A stretch of 64,000 bases of DNA from Burkholderia humptydooensis (GCF_001513745.1 NZ_CP013380.1:3038001-3102000); one strand, 5' to 3'. Positions 47,923 to 57,393 are shown, numbered from the stretch's first letter. The notes: generated by a model not told the origin, from the letters alone. Made by a program: numbers and translations.

Positions 47923-50241
47923 TCAGTCGAGCACCGGACGCAGCCCGCTCACCTTCAGCCGGGTATCCGGCGCGCGGCCCTTGCGCGCCCGCTTGCCGAC
48001 GTGCGGTTCGAGCGCGCGCCCCGCGAGCGCCTCTTCCTGCGCCTTGCCGCCGCGGCCCGTGCCCGTCAGCACGACGCCCGCCGCATTGATCGCGAGCGCC
48101 TGCACGAGCGTCTCCTTCGCGTCGAGCGCCATCAGGATCACGCCGCGCCCGCCGCCCGAAAGCGCCTTCATCTCGTCCATGCCGAACACGAGCAGGCGCC
48201 CGCCGCTCGACAGGCACGCGACCTGCGCAGCATCCGGCAGCACCGGCATCGGCGCGAGCGGCGCCGCGCCCGCATCGATCGTCATGAACGATTTGCCCGC
48301 CTTCACGCGGCTCACCATGTCGCCCACCTTCGCGACGAAGCCGAAGCCGTTGCTCGACGCGAGCAAGAGCGGCTGCTCGGCGGGCGCCGCGAAGTAGTGC
48401 AGCAGATGCGAGCCCGACTCGAGCTCGATCAGCGACGTGACGGGCACGCCGTCGCCACGCCCGCCCGGCAGCACCTGGACGGACACCGAATACACGCGGC
48501 CCGTGCTGCCCCACGCGATCAGCGTGTCGGGCGTGCGGCACTGGAACGCCGCATACAGGCCGTCGCCCGCCTTGAACGAGAAGCTCGCCGGATCGAGTCC
48601 GTGGCCCTTCAGCGCGCGCACCCAGCCCTTCTGCGACACCACGACCGTCACCGGCTCGTCGACCACCTTCGCCTCGAACGTCGCGCGCTTTTCCTGCTGG
48701 ATCAGCGTGCGGCGCTCGTCGCCGTACTGCTTCGCATCGGTCTCGATCTCCTTGATCATCAGCCGCTTCATCGCGCTTTCGTTCGCGAGCAGCTCTTCGA
48801 GCTTCGCCTTCTCCGCGCGCAGCTCCTCCAGCTCCTTCTCGATCTTGATCTTCTCGAGCCGCGCCAACTGGCGCAGCCGGATTTCGAGAATGTCGTCGGC
48901 CTGCCGCTCGGTGAGGCCGAACGCGCTGATGAGCGCGGCCTTCGGCTCGTCCGACTCGCGGATGATGCGGATCACCTCGTCGATGTTCAAAAAGACGATC
49001 ATCCGCCCTTCGAGGATGTGGATCCGGTCGTTGACCTTGCCGAGCCGGTGACGGCAGCGCCGCGTGACGGTGGCCTGGCGGAACCGCACCCATTCGCCGA
49101 GGATCGACGCGAGCCCCTTCTGCGCGGGCCGCCCGTCCTCGCCGATCATCACGAGATTGAGCGCCGCGTTCGATTCGAGGCTCGTGTGCGCGAGCAGCGA
49201 ATTGACGAATTCGGTCTGGTCGATCGTGCGCGTCTTCGGCTCGAACACGAGCCGCACGGGCGCGTCCTTGCCCGATTCGTCGCGCACCGCGTCGAGCAGG
49301 TCGAGCATCGCCTTCTTCGTGTTGATCTGCTCCTGCGTGAGCGTCTTCTTGCCCGCCTTGAGCTTCGGGTTCGTCAGCTCCTCGATCTCCTCGAGCACCT
49401 TCTGGCACGACGTGTTCGGCGGCAATTCGGTGACGACGAGCTGCCACTGGCCGCGTGCGAGATCCTCGATCTTCCAGCGCGCGCGCACCTTCAGGCTGCC
49501 GCGGCCGGTTTCGTATGCGGCGGAAATCTCCGCGTCGCTCGAAATGATCTGGCCGCCGCCCGGGAAGTCCGGCCCCGGCACGAGCTGCATCAGCTCCGCG
49601 TGCGGCAACGCAGGATGGCGGATCAGCGCGACCGCGGCGGCCGCGACTTCGCGCAGGTTGTGCGACGGGATCTCGGTCGCGAGACCGACCGCGATCCCCG
49701 ACGCACCGTTCAGCAGCACGAACGGCAGCCGGCCCGGCAAGAGCTTCGGCTCGTCGAACGAGCCGTCGTAGTTCGGCATGAAGTCGACGGTGCCCTCGTC
49801 GATCTCGTCGAGGAGCAGCTTCGCGATCGGCGTGAGACGCGCCTCGGTGTAACGCATCGCCGCCGCGCCGTCGCCGTCGCGCGAGCCGAAGTTGCCCTGG
49901 CCGTCGATCAGCGGATAGCGCATCGAAAAGTCCTGCGCGAGACGCACGAGCGCGTCGTACGCGGACTGGTCGCCGTGCGGGTGGTACTTGCCGAGCACGT
50001 CGCCGACGACGCGCGCGGACTTCACGGGCTTCGCGTTGTCGCCGAGGCCCATCTCGTTCATCGCGTAGAGAATCCGGCGCTGCACGGGCTTCTGGCCGTC
50101 GCTGACGTCGGGCAGCGCGCGCCCCTTGACGACGCTCACCGCGTAGTCGAGATACTGGCGCTCCGCGTAGCGGCCGAGCGTCAGGAAATCGCCCTCGGGC
50201 GCCGCCGGCTCGGCGAAAAGATCGGGAGTGTTGTCGTCCAT
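47923..50241 (-). CDS. parC: DNA topoisomerase IV subunit A
   Basis: A 772-residue type IIA topoisomerase subunit that cuts and rejoins DNA to separate daughter chromosomes. The breakage domain has [19 protein letters not shown] and the catalytic tyrosine at 131 in [10 protein letters not shown]. The GyrA-like C-terminal beta-pinwheel blocks are seen after residue 500. It lacks a GyrA box, supporting ParC. At the place of E. coli Ser80, the main quinolone position, this protein has Gln92. It lies 58 bases downstream of parE in the same direction. Confidence 0.96.
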   Translation of the reverse strand: MDDNTPDLFAEPAAPEGDFLTLGRYAERQYLDYAVSVVKGRALPDVSDGQKPVQRRILYAMNEMGLGDNAKPVKSARVVGDVLGKYHPHGDQSAYDALVRLAQDFSMRYPLIDGQGNFGSRDGDGAAAMRYTEARLTPIAKLLLDEIDEGTVDFMPNYDGSFDEPKLLPGRLPFVLLNGASGIAVGLATEIPSHNLREVAAAAVALIRHPALPHAELMQLVPGPDFPGGGQIISSDAEISAAYETGRGSLKVRARWKIEDLARGQWQLVVTELPPNTSCQKVLEEIEELTNPKLKAGKKTLTQEQINTKKAMLDLLDAVRDESGKDAPVRLVFEPKTRTIDQTEFVNSLLAHTSLESNAALNLVMIGEDGRPAQKGLASILGEWVRFRQATVTRRCRHRLGKVNDRIHILEGRMIVFLNIDEVIRIIRESDEPKAALISAFGLTERQADDILEIRLRQLARLEKIKIEKELEELRAEKAKLEELLANESAMKRLMIKEIETDAKQYGDERRTLIQQEKRATFEAKVVDEPVTVVVSQKGWVRALKGHGLDPASFSFKAGDGLYAAFQCRTPDTLIAWGSTGRVYSVSVQVLPGGRGDGVPVTSLIELESGSHLLHYFAAPAEQPLLLASSNGFGFVAKVGDMVSRVKAGKSFMTIDAGAAPLAPMPVLPDAAQVACLSSGGRLLVFGMDEMKALSGGGRGVILMALDAKETLVQALAINAAGVVLTGTGRGGKAQEEALAGRALEPHVGKRARKGRAPDTRLKVSGLRPVLD

Positions 50242-50299
50242 CTAGATTTCGTGTCCGTATATGCGATGCGTGCGTAGCCGGGCGCGCGCCCGGCCGCGC

Positions 50300-52282
50300 T
50301 CAGATATCCGCTTCGACTTCGTTGCCCTTTTCCTCGAGCCAGTTGCGGCGCGCGGCGGCTTCGCCCTTGCCCATCAGCATCGTCATCCGCGCGACCGTCG
50401 CCTCGAAGTCGAGCTCGCCGAGCGCGACGGGCATCAGGCGGCGCGTGTCGGGGTTCATCGTCGTGTCCCACAATTGCTCGGCGCTCATTTCGCCCAGGCC
50501 CTTGAAGCGGCTGATGGTCCATTGCGATTCGCGCACGCCGTCCTTGCGCAGCTTGTCGAGGATCGCCTCGAGCTCGCCGTCGTCGAGCGCGTAGAGCTTC
50601 TGCGCGGGCTTCTTGCCGCGCGCGGGCGCGTCGACCCGGAAGAGCGGCGGCCGCGCGACGAACACGTGGCCGCGCTCGATCAGTTGCGGGAAATGCTTGA
50701 AGAACAGCGTGAGCAGCAGCACCTGGATGTGCGCGCCGTCGACGTCCGCATCCGACAGGATGCAGATCTTGCCGTAGCGCAGGTTCGACACGTCCACGCT
50801 GTCGTCCGGGCCGTGCGGATCGACGCCGATCGCCACCGAGATGTCGTGCACCTCGTTGTTCGCGAACAGGCGGTCGCGCTCGGTCTCCCACGTGTTGAGC
50901 ACCTTGCCGCGCAGCGGCAGGATCGCCTGGTATTCCTTGTCGCGGCCCATCTTCGCGGAGCCGCCCGCCGAATCGCCCTCGACGAGGAACAGCTCGTTGC
51001 GCGCGATGTCCTCGGTCTCGCAGTCGGTCAGCTTGCCGGGCAGCACCGCGACGCCGGAGCTCTTCTTCTTCTCGATCTTCTGGCCCGCGCGCGTGCGCGC
51101 CTGCGCCTGCTTGATCACGAGTTCGGCGAGCTTCTTGCCGTGCTCGACGTGCTGGTTCAGCCACAGCTCGAGCGCCGGGCGCGTGAACGACGACACGAGC
51201 TTCACAGCGTCGCGGCTGTTCAGGCGCTCCTTGATCTGCCCCTGGAACTGCGGATCAAGCACCTTCGCCGACAGCACGAAAGACACGCGCGCGAACACGT
51301 CCTCCGCGAGCAGCTTCACGCCCTTCGGCTGCAGGTTGTGCAGCTCGACGAAGCTCTTCACCGCCTGATAGAGGCCGTCGCGCAGGCCGGATTCGTGCGT
51401 GCCGCCCGCGGGCGTCGGAATCAGGTTCACGTACGACTCGCGCGCGAGCGAGCCTTCCTCGCTCCACGCGACGACCCACGACGCGCCCTCGCCCTCGGCG
51501 AACGTGTCGTCGCCCGTGCGCGAATCGGCAAAGCGCTCGCCCTCGAAGAGCGGGATCAGGAGCTCGCTGCCGTTCATCTCGTCGAGCAGGTAGCCGCGCA
51601 GGCCGTCGTCGTATTTCCAGCTCTGCCGCTCGCCCGTCTTCTCGTTGACGAGCACGACCTCGACGCCCGGCAGCAGCACCGCCTTCGAGCGCAGCAGCCG
51701 CTGCAGTTCTCCGAGCGGCAGGTTCGGCGAATCGAAGTATTTCGGATTCGGCCACACGGTCACGCGCGTGCCGGATTTCTTCTCGCCGCGGCCCGCGCCT
51801 TGCGTCGCGAGCGGCTTGACGACGTCGCCGTCGGCGAAGCCGAGCTGCGCGATCTTGCCGTCGCGCCAGACGGTCACGTCGAGGCGCGTCGCGAGCGCGT
51901 TCGTCACCGACACGCCGACGCCGTGCAGGCCGCCCGAGAACGTGTACGCGCCGCCCTTCGCCTTGTCGAACTTGCCGCCGGCGTGCAGCCGCGTGAACAC
52001 GATCTCGACGACGGGCACCTTCTCTTCCGGATGCAGCCCGAACGGGATGCCGCGCCCGTCGTCCTCGACGGACACCGACTGGTCGGGGTGCAGCGTGACC
52101 GTGATCTGCCTGCCGAAACCGCCCAACGCTTCGTCGGACGCGTTGTCGATCACTTCCTGGATGATGTGCAGCGGATTCTCGGTGCGCGTGTACATGCCGG
52201 GCCGCTGCTTGACGGGCTCAAGGCCCTTCAGCACCTTGATCGATGCTTCGCTATAGGCCGCTGCGGGCTTTTTCGTGGACAT
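50300..52282 (-). CDS. parE: DNA topoisomerase IV subunit B
   Basis: A 660-residue ATPase subunit of topoisomerase IV. GHKL motifs are EVIDNASDEALGG, VEDDGRGIPFGLHPEE and GGLHGVGVSVTNAL; the Toprim domain has FLVEGDSAGGSAKMGRD. Length fits ParE rather than GyrB. It is upstream of parC in a two-gene unit. A cluster of DnaA-box-like sequences lies 31-65 bases ahead of its start codon. Confidence 0.96.
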   Translation of the reverse strand: MSTKKPAAAYSEASIKVLKGLEPVKQRPGMYTRTENPLHIIQEVIDNASDEALGGFGRQITVTLHPDQSVSVEDDGRGIPFGLHPEEKVPVVEIVFTRLHAGGKFDKAKGGAYTFSGGLHGVGVSVTNALATRLDVTVWRDGKIAQLGFADGDVVKPLATQGAGRGEKKSGTRVTVWPNPKYFDSPNLPLGELQRLLRSKAVLLPGVEVVLVNEKTGERQSWKYDDGLRGYLLDEMNGSELLIPLFEGERFADSRTGDDTFAEGEGASWVVAWSEEGSLARESYVNLIPTPAGGTHESGLRDGLYQAVKSFVELHNLQPKGVKLLAEDVFARVSFVLSAKVLDPQFQGQIKERLNSRDAVKLVSSFTRPALELWLNQHVEHGKKLAELVIKQAQARTRAGQKIEKKKSSGVAVLPGKLTDCETEDIARNELFLVEGDSAGGSAKMGRDKEYQAILPLRGKVLNTWETERDRLFANNEVHDISVAIGVDPHGPDDSVDVSNLRYGKICILSDADVDGAHIQVLLLTLFFKHFPQLIERGHVFVARPPLFRVDAPARGKKPAQKLYALDDGELEAILDKLRKDGVRESQWTISRFKGLGEMSAEQLWDTTMNPDTRRLMPVALGELDFEATVARMTMLMGKGEAAARRNWLEEKGNEVEADI

Positions 52283-52308
52283 AGAAGCTCAGGTTCGTCA
52301 TTCACCTT

Positions 52309-52347
52309 GACGTTATCCCCAGCTCGTGTGGATAACGTCGTGGACAA
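52309..52347. promoter_or_regulatory. Inverted DnaA-box pair upstream of parE
   Basis: TTATCCCCA on the plus strand (52313-52321, one mismatch) faces a perfect DnaA box TTATCCACA on the minus strand (52335-52327), within a 10-bp inverted repeat (GACGTTATCC at 52309-52318 and its complement at 52330-52339). A weaker third box, TTGTCCACG on the minus strand, lies at 52347-52339. DnaA binding could tie topoisomerase IV expression to replication. Confidence 0.55.
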
Positions 52348-52487
52348 AACGTTGAATTCGATAAAAATCCGAGTCGAAACAATGGCGTGCTCGCACTGCT
52401 TCGAAAGTGGGCGGCGCGCCGCGCGCGACGGCTGCGCGGCACGCCGCCCGGAACGCGGCGTATTTTACTGGTTCCGCAACGGCGGGC

Positions 52488-54434
52488 TCATGAAGGCTTG
52501 CGTTTCGCTTCGAGCGCCTCCCAGCGCTCCAGCGCCGCGAGCAGCTCGTCGTCGAGCGCCGCGAAGCGCTCGGTCAGGCGCGCGCCCTCCTGCGCGTCCT
52601 TCGAGAAGATCGAGCCGTCCTCGAGCTGCGCGGAAATTGCCTTCTGCTCGGCCTCGAGCGCCGCGATCCGCTCAGGCAGCGCGTCGAGCTCGCGCTGCTC
52701 GTTGAACGACAGCTTGACCGTGCGCTGCGCGTTGCGGCCCGCCGCGCCCTTCGGCGCATCGTCCGCCGCGCTCGCGGGCTCCTTCGCCGCGCGCTTGGCC
52801 GCCTCCTCGTCCGAGATCCGCTGCGCGCGCTCGCGCTGGATCTGCCAGTCGGTGAAGCCGCCGACGTATTCGCGCCACCGGCCGTTGCCCTCCGACGCGA
52901 TCACCGACGTGACGACATTGTCGAGAAACGCGCGGTCGTGGCTGACGAGCAGCACCGTGCCGTCGTAGTCGGTCAGCAATTCTTCGAGCAGCTCGAGCGT
53001 CGGGATGTCGAGGTCGTTGGTCGGCTCGTCGAGCACGAGCACGTTCGCCGGCCGCGCGAACAGGCGCGCGAGCAGCAGCCGGTTGCGCTCGCCGCCCGAC
53101 AGCGACTTGACGGGCGAGCGCGCGCGCTCGGGCGCGAACAGGAAGTCGCCGAGGTAGCTCATCACGTGCTTGCGCACGCCGCCGATCTCGACCCATTCGC
53201 TGCCGGGGCTGATCGTGTCGCCGAGGCTTTTTTCCGGATCGAGCTGCGCGCGCATCTGGTCGAAGTACGCGACCTGCAGGTTCGTGCCGGTGCGCACCGT
53301 GCCCGCATCGGGCTTCAGCTCGCCTAGGATCAGCTTGAGCAGCGTCGTCTTGCCCGCGCCGTTCGGGCCGATGAAGCCGATCTTGTCGCCGCGCATCACT
53401 GTCGTCGAGAAACGGTCGACGACCGTGCGCTCGCCATAGCGCTTCGTCACGTCGGCCAGCTCCGCGACGATCCGGCCCGACTTCTCGCCCTGCGCGACGT
53501 CGAGCCTCACGTTGCCCTGCGCGTTGCGGCGCTCCGCGCGCTCGCGGCGCATCTGCTCGAGCCGCGCGACGCGGCCGACGCTTCGCGTGCGCCGCGCCTC
53601 GACGCCCTTGCGGATCCACACCTCCTCCTGCGCGAGCAGCTTGTCGAACTTCTCGTTCTCGACGCGCTCGACTTCGAGCTGCTGCGCCTTGCGCGTCTGA
53701 TACGCGGAGAAGTTGCCCGGATACGACAGCAGGCGGCCGCGGTCGAGCTCGACGATGCGCGTTGCGACGCGATCGAGGAACGCGCGGTCGTGCGTGATGA
53801 AGAAGAGGCCCGCGCGCTGCGAGACGAGCAGTTCCTCGAGCCACCGGATGCCGTCGAAATCGAGATGGTTGGTCGGCTCGTCGAGGAGCAGCACGTCCGG
53901 CTGCACGACGAGCGCGCGCGCGAGCGCCGCGCGCTTCTGCATCCCGCCCGACAGCGCATCGATCTTCGAGTCGCCGTCGAGCCCGATCTGCGCGAGCGTC
54001 GTGGCGACGCGCGTGCGCCAGTTCCATGCGTCCGCCGCGTCGAGCGACGATTGCAGCGCGTTCATCCGCGCGAGCAGCGCGTCGTGCTCGGCGCCTTCGG
54101 ACGTATCCGCGAGCCGGTGCACGATCTCGTCGTATTCGGCGAGCAGCGCGCGCGTGCCGGTCAGCCCCGACGCGACGGCATCGAACACCGTCTGCCCGGC
54201 AACGAATTCCGGCTCCTGCGGCACGTAGACCGTCACGAGATTCTGCTGCCGCGTGACGAGCCCGTCGTCGGGCTTCGCCAGGTCGGCGACGATCTTGAGC
54301 AGCGACGACTTGCCGGCGCCGTTGCGGCCGATGAGCCCGACGCGCTCGCCGGCTTCGAGCGAGAAATCCGCGTGATCGAGCAGCGCGACGTGGCCGAACG
54401 CGAGTTGCGCGCCGGTGATGGAATAAAGCGACAT
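52488..54434 (-). CDS. uup: ABC-F family ATPase (Uup-type)
   Basis: A 648-residue soluble protein with two ABC ATPase domains. Walker A GRNGAGKSS and GPNGAGKTT, signatures LSGGMQKRAALARAL and LSGGERNRLLLARLF, and Walker B LLLDEPTNHLD and LVLDEPTNDLD are all present. A linker with many Arg/Glu lies between, and a C-terminal coiled coil with basic residues (NEQRELDALPERIAALEAEQ) is the DNA/ribosome-binding part typical of Uup. It acts on ribosomes or on DNA repair intermediates, not in transport. Start at 54434 (MSLYSITGAQLA) preferred over 54470. Confidence 0.92.
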   Translation of the reverse strand: MSLYSITGAQLAFGHVALLDHADFSLEAGERVGLIGRNGAGKSSLLKIVADLAKPDDGLVTRQQNLVTVYVPQEPEFVAGQTVFDAVASGLTGTRALLAEYDEIVHRLADTSEGAEHDALLARMNALQSSLDAADAWNWRTRVATTLAQIGLDGDSKIDALSGGMQKRAALARALVVQPDVLLLDEPTNHLDFDGIRWLEELLVSQRAGLFFITHDRAFLDRVATRIVELDRGRLLSYPGNFSAYQTRKAQQLEVERVENEKFDKLLAQEEVWIRKGVEARRTRSVGRVARLEQMRRERAERRNAQGNVRLDVAQGEKSGRIVAELADVTKRYGERTVVDRFSTTVMRGDKIGFIGPNGAGKTTLLKLILGELKPDAGTVRTGTNLQVAYFDQMRAQLDPEKSLGDTISPGSEWVEIGGVRKHVMSYLGDFLFAPERARSPVKSLSGGERNRLLLARLFARPANVLVLDEPTNDLDIPTLELLEELLTDYDGTVLLVSHDRAFLDNVVTSVIASEGNGRWREYVGGFTDWQIQRERAQRISDEEAAKRAAKEPASAADDAPKGAAGRNAQRTVKLSFNEQRELDALPERIAALEAEQKAISAQLEDGSIFSKDAQEGARLTERFAALDDELLAALERWEALEAKRKPS

Positions 54435-54560
54435 GGGGAAGACGGCGGAGAAAAAAACGGAAGCGCTCATTGTACCGGGGGCGGCGCACGACGCCGATAC
54501 GGCACAATGGCCTGACGCGAAACACGAGACGCCGGGCCGCGCGAGACGGCCGGCGGCGCG

Positions 54561-54594
54561 GGCTGGCGGGAACCTTGCGCGGTCCTCGCCAGCC
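54561..54594 (-). terminator. Long hairpin after the DUF4399 gene
   Basis: A 14-bp stem with one mismatch and one G-U pair (GGCTGGCGGGAACC against GGTCCTCGCCAGCC) has a six-base loop. It begins eight bases past the DUF4399 stop and lies ahead of the uup start. There is no clear T-run. Confidence 0.45.
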
Positions 54595-54601
54595 CAATGA
54601 C

Positions 54602-55009
54602 CTACTTGACGTTGACCGTAATGGTCCGGCTCATCTCCGGGCCGTACGAGCGGTGCGCGCCATCGCCGAACTGCAGCGTCAGCGTGTGCTTACCGGGCGG
54701 CAGCCTCACATCCGTCTCGGTCTGGGGCTTGCCGAAATGCAGCGATTGATCGTTGACGGGAATCACGTCGCCCCTCGCCACCGGCTTGCCGTCGATCAGC
54801 AGGTGGTGATGGCCGGTGTGGGGCGTCATGTCGCCCGCGGGCCGAAGCACGATGTCGCCTTCGAGACCGAATTTCACGTGGACGGGGTTCGTGACGGACG
54901 CGCCGTCGGTCGGCTCGACGAAGTACACCCTCGCTTCCGCGTGCGCCGAGGCGGACGCGAAAAGCGCGGCCGCGGCGAACACGCCGGCCAGCCATTTGTT
55001 GTAGAACAT
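54602..55009 (-). CDS. DUF4399 periplasmic protein
   Basis: A 135-residue protein. The signal peptide (LAGVFAAAALFASASAHA) is followed by a compact beta-sandwich of the DUF4399 family. Diagnostic are YFVEPTDGASVTNPVHVKFG and the histidine cluster TPHTGHHHLLIDG, which may bind a metal. LPPGKHTLTLQFGDGAH closes the domain. Function unknown. Ribosome site AAAGGAGAG precedes ATG 55009. It diverges from the rubredoxin gene across 200 bases. Confidence 0.88.
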   Translation of the reverse strand: MFYNKWLAGVFAAAALFASASAHAEARVYFVEPTDGASVTNPVHVKFGLEGDIVLRPAGDMTPHTGHHHLLIDGKPVARGDVIPVNDQSLHFGKPQTETDVRLPPGKHTLTLQFGDGAHRSYGPEMSRTITVNVK

Positions 55010-55216
55010 CGCTCTCTCCTTTTGGGTTGAAAGGCCATCGAAGCATACACTGCGAGCGGGCGGCGCGTCGTGGGTTGTGGGTTTGGAGCGGGCGGCGGGG
55101 GCGCGGGAAAGCGGGCGGACGCGACAAATCCGGTACCATTGCGCCTTTCGCCGCTCGATGTGCCGCGTTCGCGCGATCGGGCGACGCCGATTGCAATGGT
55201 TCCTCAAGAGCGCAAC

Positions 55217-55399
55217 ATGAGCGAAGTGGTCGAATACAAGAGCTGGGTCTGCCTGATTTGCGGCTGGGTCTATAACGAAGCAGAAGGTTTGCCCGACGAA
55301 GGCATCGCGGCCGGCACCCGCTTCGCCGACATTCCGGACGGCTGGCGCTGCCCGCTGTGCGATGTCGGCAAGGAAGATTTCGTCGTCGTGGAGTTCTGA
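55217..55399 (+). CDS. rubA: Rubredoxin
   Basis: A 60-residue electron carrier with a single iron held by four cysteines in CLICGW and CPLCDV, the exact rubredoxin spacing (CxxCG near residue 12 and CPxC near 45). The acidic middle segment and aromatic residues (Trp18, Tyr20, Trp43) are typical. Partners may be alkane hydroxylase or other oxygenases; none is adjacent. The start is at ATG 55217; longer in-frame starts look non-coding. Confidence 0.95.
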   Translation: MSEVVEYKSWVCLICGWVYNEAEGLPDEGIAAGTRFADIPDGWRCPLCDVGKEDFVVVEF

Positions 55400-55609
55400 G
55401 GCAGGCGATTCCGAGGCCGGCGATCCGGTCGCCGCGACGCGAAGGCGGACGTTGCGCAAAACGTCTTTGCTATACTCTGCCCTCGCCATGCGTCGACCGA
55501 CGGGCGGCGCGCTCGAATCGCATCGAAGTAAGATCGAATCGAGCGGCCGGACAAGCTCGATAAAGCGATTCCGATTCGAAGCTTGTTTCCGTTTGGCGAA
55601 TCCTATCCG

Positions 55610-55682
55610 CTCCCCGTAGTTCAGGGGATGGAATGATAAGCGCGAGGCTTTTCCAACAAGGTTCCAGCCCCTTGCTGTAGCA
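55610..55682 (+). pseudogene. Degenerate tRNA-Arg-like fragment
   Basis: CTCCCCGTAGTTCAGGGGAT and the following GGAA read like the acceptor 5' strand and D-arm of a tRNA-Arg, with GTTC pairing to GAAT. A T-arm-like CAAGG/CCTTG stem with a TTCCAGCC loop appears near 55658-55675. The anticodon loop lacks U33, the arm pairs poorly, and no matching 3' acceptor follows directly (CGGGGA occurs only at 55731). I take it as a decayed or partly replaced tRNA, possibly an old integration site. Confidence 0.4.
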
Positions 55683-55694
55683 AATTTGTAGCAC

Positions 55695-55722
55695 ACAAAA
55701 AAGCCTGCTCGATGCGGGCTTT
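55695..55722 (-). terminator. Intrinsic terminator for the minus-strand VgrG module
   Basis: An 8-bp stem with one G-U pair (AAGCCTGC and GCGGGCTT, 55701-55708 and 55714-55721) has a TCGAT loop. On the minus strand it is followed by six Ts, a good intrinsic terminator about 160 bases past the last gene of the module. Confidence 0.75.
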
Positions 55723-55884
55723 CGTGCTTCCGGGGATCGATCCCGCTATTCGGTTGCAAAGCAACTTGCAGCGCCCAATGATGCAGCAGTGCCTGCGCCG
55801 TATCTAACAGGGCGTTGATCTCAAAGCTACGCTTGAAACATACGCCAGCAATTTCTGGAACGGTCGGCCGCTATAGCGCCGAGA

Positions 55885-56370
55885 CTAGCCGTTCCACCAC
55901 TCAGGCGTGGGCTGTTTCTTGGTGAAAGGCGAGCACTGCTCGCGAACAAGTCGCATGTCCTTGTAGTCCAACGTTACGACTGAGACGGCGGGGTCAGTTG
56001 GCCACTCCGCAACCGCGAAATCGGCTTCGTACTCTTTGCCTTCGATACACACGATATAGGGCTCACCATTGAACGCCACAGCCGTGGTCGCCCAGATGCG
56101 CGCTTCTCCATGTCGATCGAGCGTACCATCGAAGGCAGTCGAATCATATTGATTGCAGGAGGCCCCAGACAATCCGAATGACGAGATGCACGGCATCCGC
56201 CATGTCGTTTGGTAGACCTTGACATCTGCTCCAGATAAAGGGTGTCCTTCTCCCGCGACTACCCGTAACGTCAGGTGCCGGGGAAAGACCCAAGGCCCCG
56301 CGTGTTCCCACATCAGGAAATAGAGCGCCAAAGGGATGCCAACGAAGAGCCAACCATTTCTGAGTTTCAT
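55885..56370 (-). CDS. Membrane-anchored periplasmic protein, candidate immunity protein of the Tle3 module
   Basis: A 161-residue protein not recognised as a family. One N-terminal helix (WLFVGIPLALYFLMWEHAG) anchors a soluble domain with three or four cysteines (CISSFGLSGASCNQYD; YIVCIEGKEY; EQCSPF) that could form disulfides, so it should face the periplasm. The opening resembles DUF3304-type Tli immunity proteins found beside Tle3 effectors, but the rest does not clearly match. Being last in the module and periplasmic suits protection against a periplasm-acting lipase. Start at ATG 56370; a GTG lies at 56376. Confidence 0.65.
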   Translation of the reverse strand: MKLRNGWLFVGIPLALYFLMWEHAGPWVFPRHLTLRVVAGEGHPLSGADVKVYQTTWRMPCISSFGLSGASCNQYDSTAFDGTLDRHGEARIWATTAVAFNGEPYIVCIEGKEYEADFAVAEWPTDPAVSVVTLDYKDMRLVREQCSPFTKKQPTPEWWNG

Positions 56371-56542
56371 ACGCACCTACGTGACGAATCTGCGCGCGTT
56401 CGAAGCCGCATCGCCCCGGGAGACAGATCCCTGAATATTAAAATTCGTTTGAAAACTGCCACGTCGGCAACCCCAAACACGATGGAGATCGAGCCCACTA
56501 GAATCCGACCGAGGCCGTCGGCGAAGAAGCACGCGTTTCGAT

Positions 56543-56890
56543 CTAATGGCCGATGAATGGCATTCCTATGAACGCCCACATCCCAACCAGAACCAACGAC
56601 TCAATGACAAACATTGCTTGATCATATGCGTTGCGAAGCACCGAGCGTCTCGCATAGACGATGTAAATCAACGTAAAGAGTGGCGTCACCACCCACGTGG
56701 CGAGCATGAATCCAAGAAACTCCATGGCGCCCGATACGAAAATTCCGCTGTGAAATCCGCCGACCTCCACGTACCAGTACGCGAACCCAATCCACGGAAG
56801 CCACAATCCAATGAGGGTGGCAATCGCAAGCTTGATTGCACCATATGAAGGTCCAGAACCAGCACTCTCCAAATCTGAGGGATTAATCAT
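56543..56890 (-). CDS. Small three-helix membrane protein of the VgrG module
   Basis: A 115-residue protein with hydrophobic helices near residues 18-40 (AIATLIGLWLPWIGFAYWY), 57-82 (FMLATWVVTPLFTLIYIVYA) and 94-113 (VIESLVLVGMWAFIGMPF). No family recognised. Its GC content is far below the chromosomal norm. It sits between the PAAR gene and the anchored protein, in the same direction, and could be an immunity or accessory membrane protein. The ATG at 56890 is used; a GTG at 56905 is possible. Confidence 0.6.
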   Translation of the reverse strand: MINPSDLESAGSGPSYGAIKLAIATLIGLWLPWIGFAYWYVEVGGFHSGIFVSGAMEFLGFMLATWVVTPLFTLIYIVYARRSVLRNAYDQAMFVIESLVLVGMWAFIGMPFIGH

Positions 56891-57112
56891 AGGAGACCTA
56901 TTCACATTTTTTGCAGGTAAAGCAGTTGACCAACAGCACCGCTAGGTCTGCATCTGCAAGCGCCCAACGGATCCACGCGAGACCTACCTCGGCGCTCAAC
57001 CTCCGCATCCTTACATGCCAGATTCTGTTTCTCTACTCACCATCATCAATCGACTCTGCCGACAAAGCTCCTTTGCTCACCGCGAGTCGGATGACCTCCT
57101 CAATACAGCAGC

Positions 57113-57376
57113 CTAAATTCGACCAGATGTCGGCATCGATGAAATCAAAACGCCCCCACATGACGTCCTGTGACCGTCGAAGGCAACCGCCCGTCCGTCA
57201 ATCTGAACATGCTCATCACCTTCAAGAATTTCGCATTCGCCAAGCCCCGACTGACAAGTACAGCGATCGCCGACCCGAGCAACTGCGCGCCCCATCACCA
57301 CGGATCGTTCGCTACCAGTCTTGACAACCTGACAACCATGATCCGTCGAATCGCCCACTCGAATCACGCCTCTCAT
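57113..57376 (-). CDS. PAAR-domain T6SS spike tip protein
   Basis: An 87-residue protein that is just one PAAR domain: RGVIRVGDSTDHGCQVVKTG, a middle VARVGDRCTCQSG, and DGRAVAFDGHRTSCGGVLIS. The histidines and cysteines place the zinc that holds the sharp tip of the cone capping VgrG. With no extension it is a structural tip rather than an evolved effector. It belongs with the vgrG-tle3-tla3 genes upstream and probably tips the same spike. Confidence 0.9.
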   Translation of the reverse strand: MRGVIRVGDSTDHGCQVVKTGSERSVVMGRAVARVGDRCTCQSGLGECEILEGDEHVQIDGRAVAFDGHRTSCGGVLISSMPTSGRI

Positions 57377-57393
57377 CGACTTACTCTCCGAAG

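Larger units (their letters stand above)
55400..55884. other. 485-bp intergenic region at the boundary of the low-GC island
   Basis: It contains a degenerate tRNA-like fragment, a terminator and no convincing protein gene. GC content falls here from the chromosomal level to that of the island. A 12-bp palindrome GGGATCGATCCC lies at 55733-55744. Confidence 0.6.

Noticed and set aside
47591..48397. Plus-strand open frame entering parC
   Set aside because: Most of it is antisense to parC, and the remainder has no recognisable domain.
55610..55682. A functional tRNA-Arg gene
   Set aside because: The anticodon arm pairs poorly, U33 is missing and the 3' acceptor strand is absent, so I list it only as a remnant.
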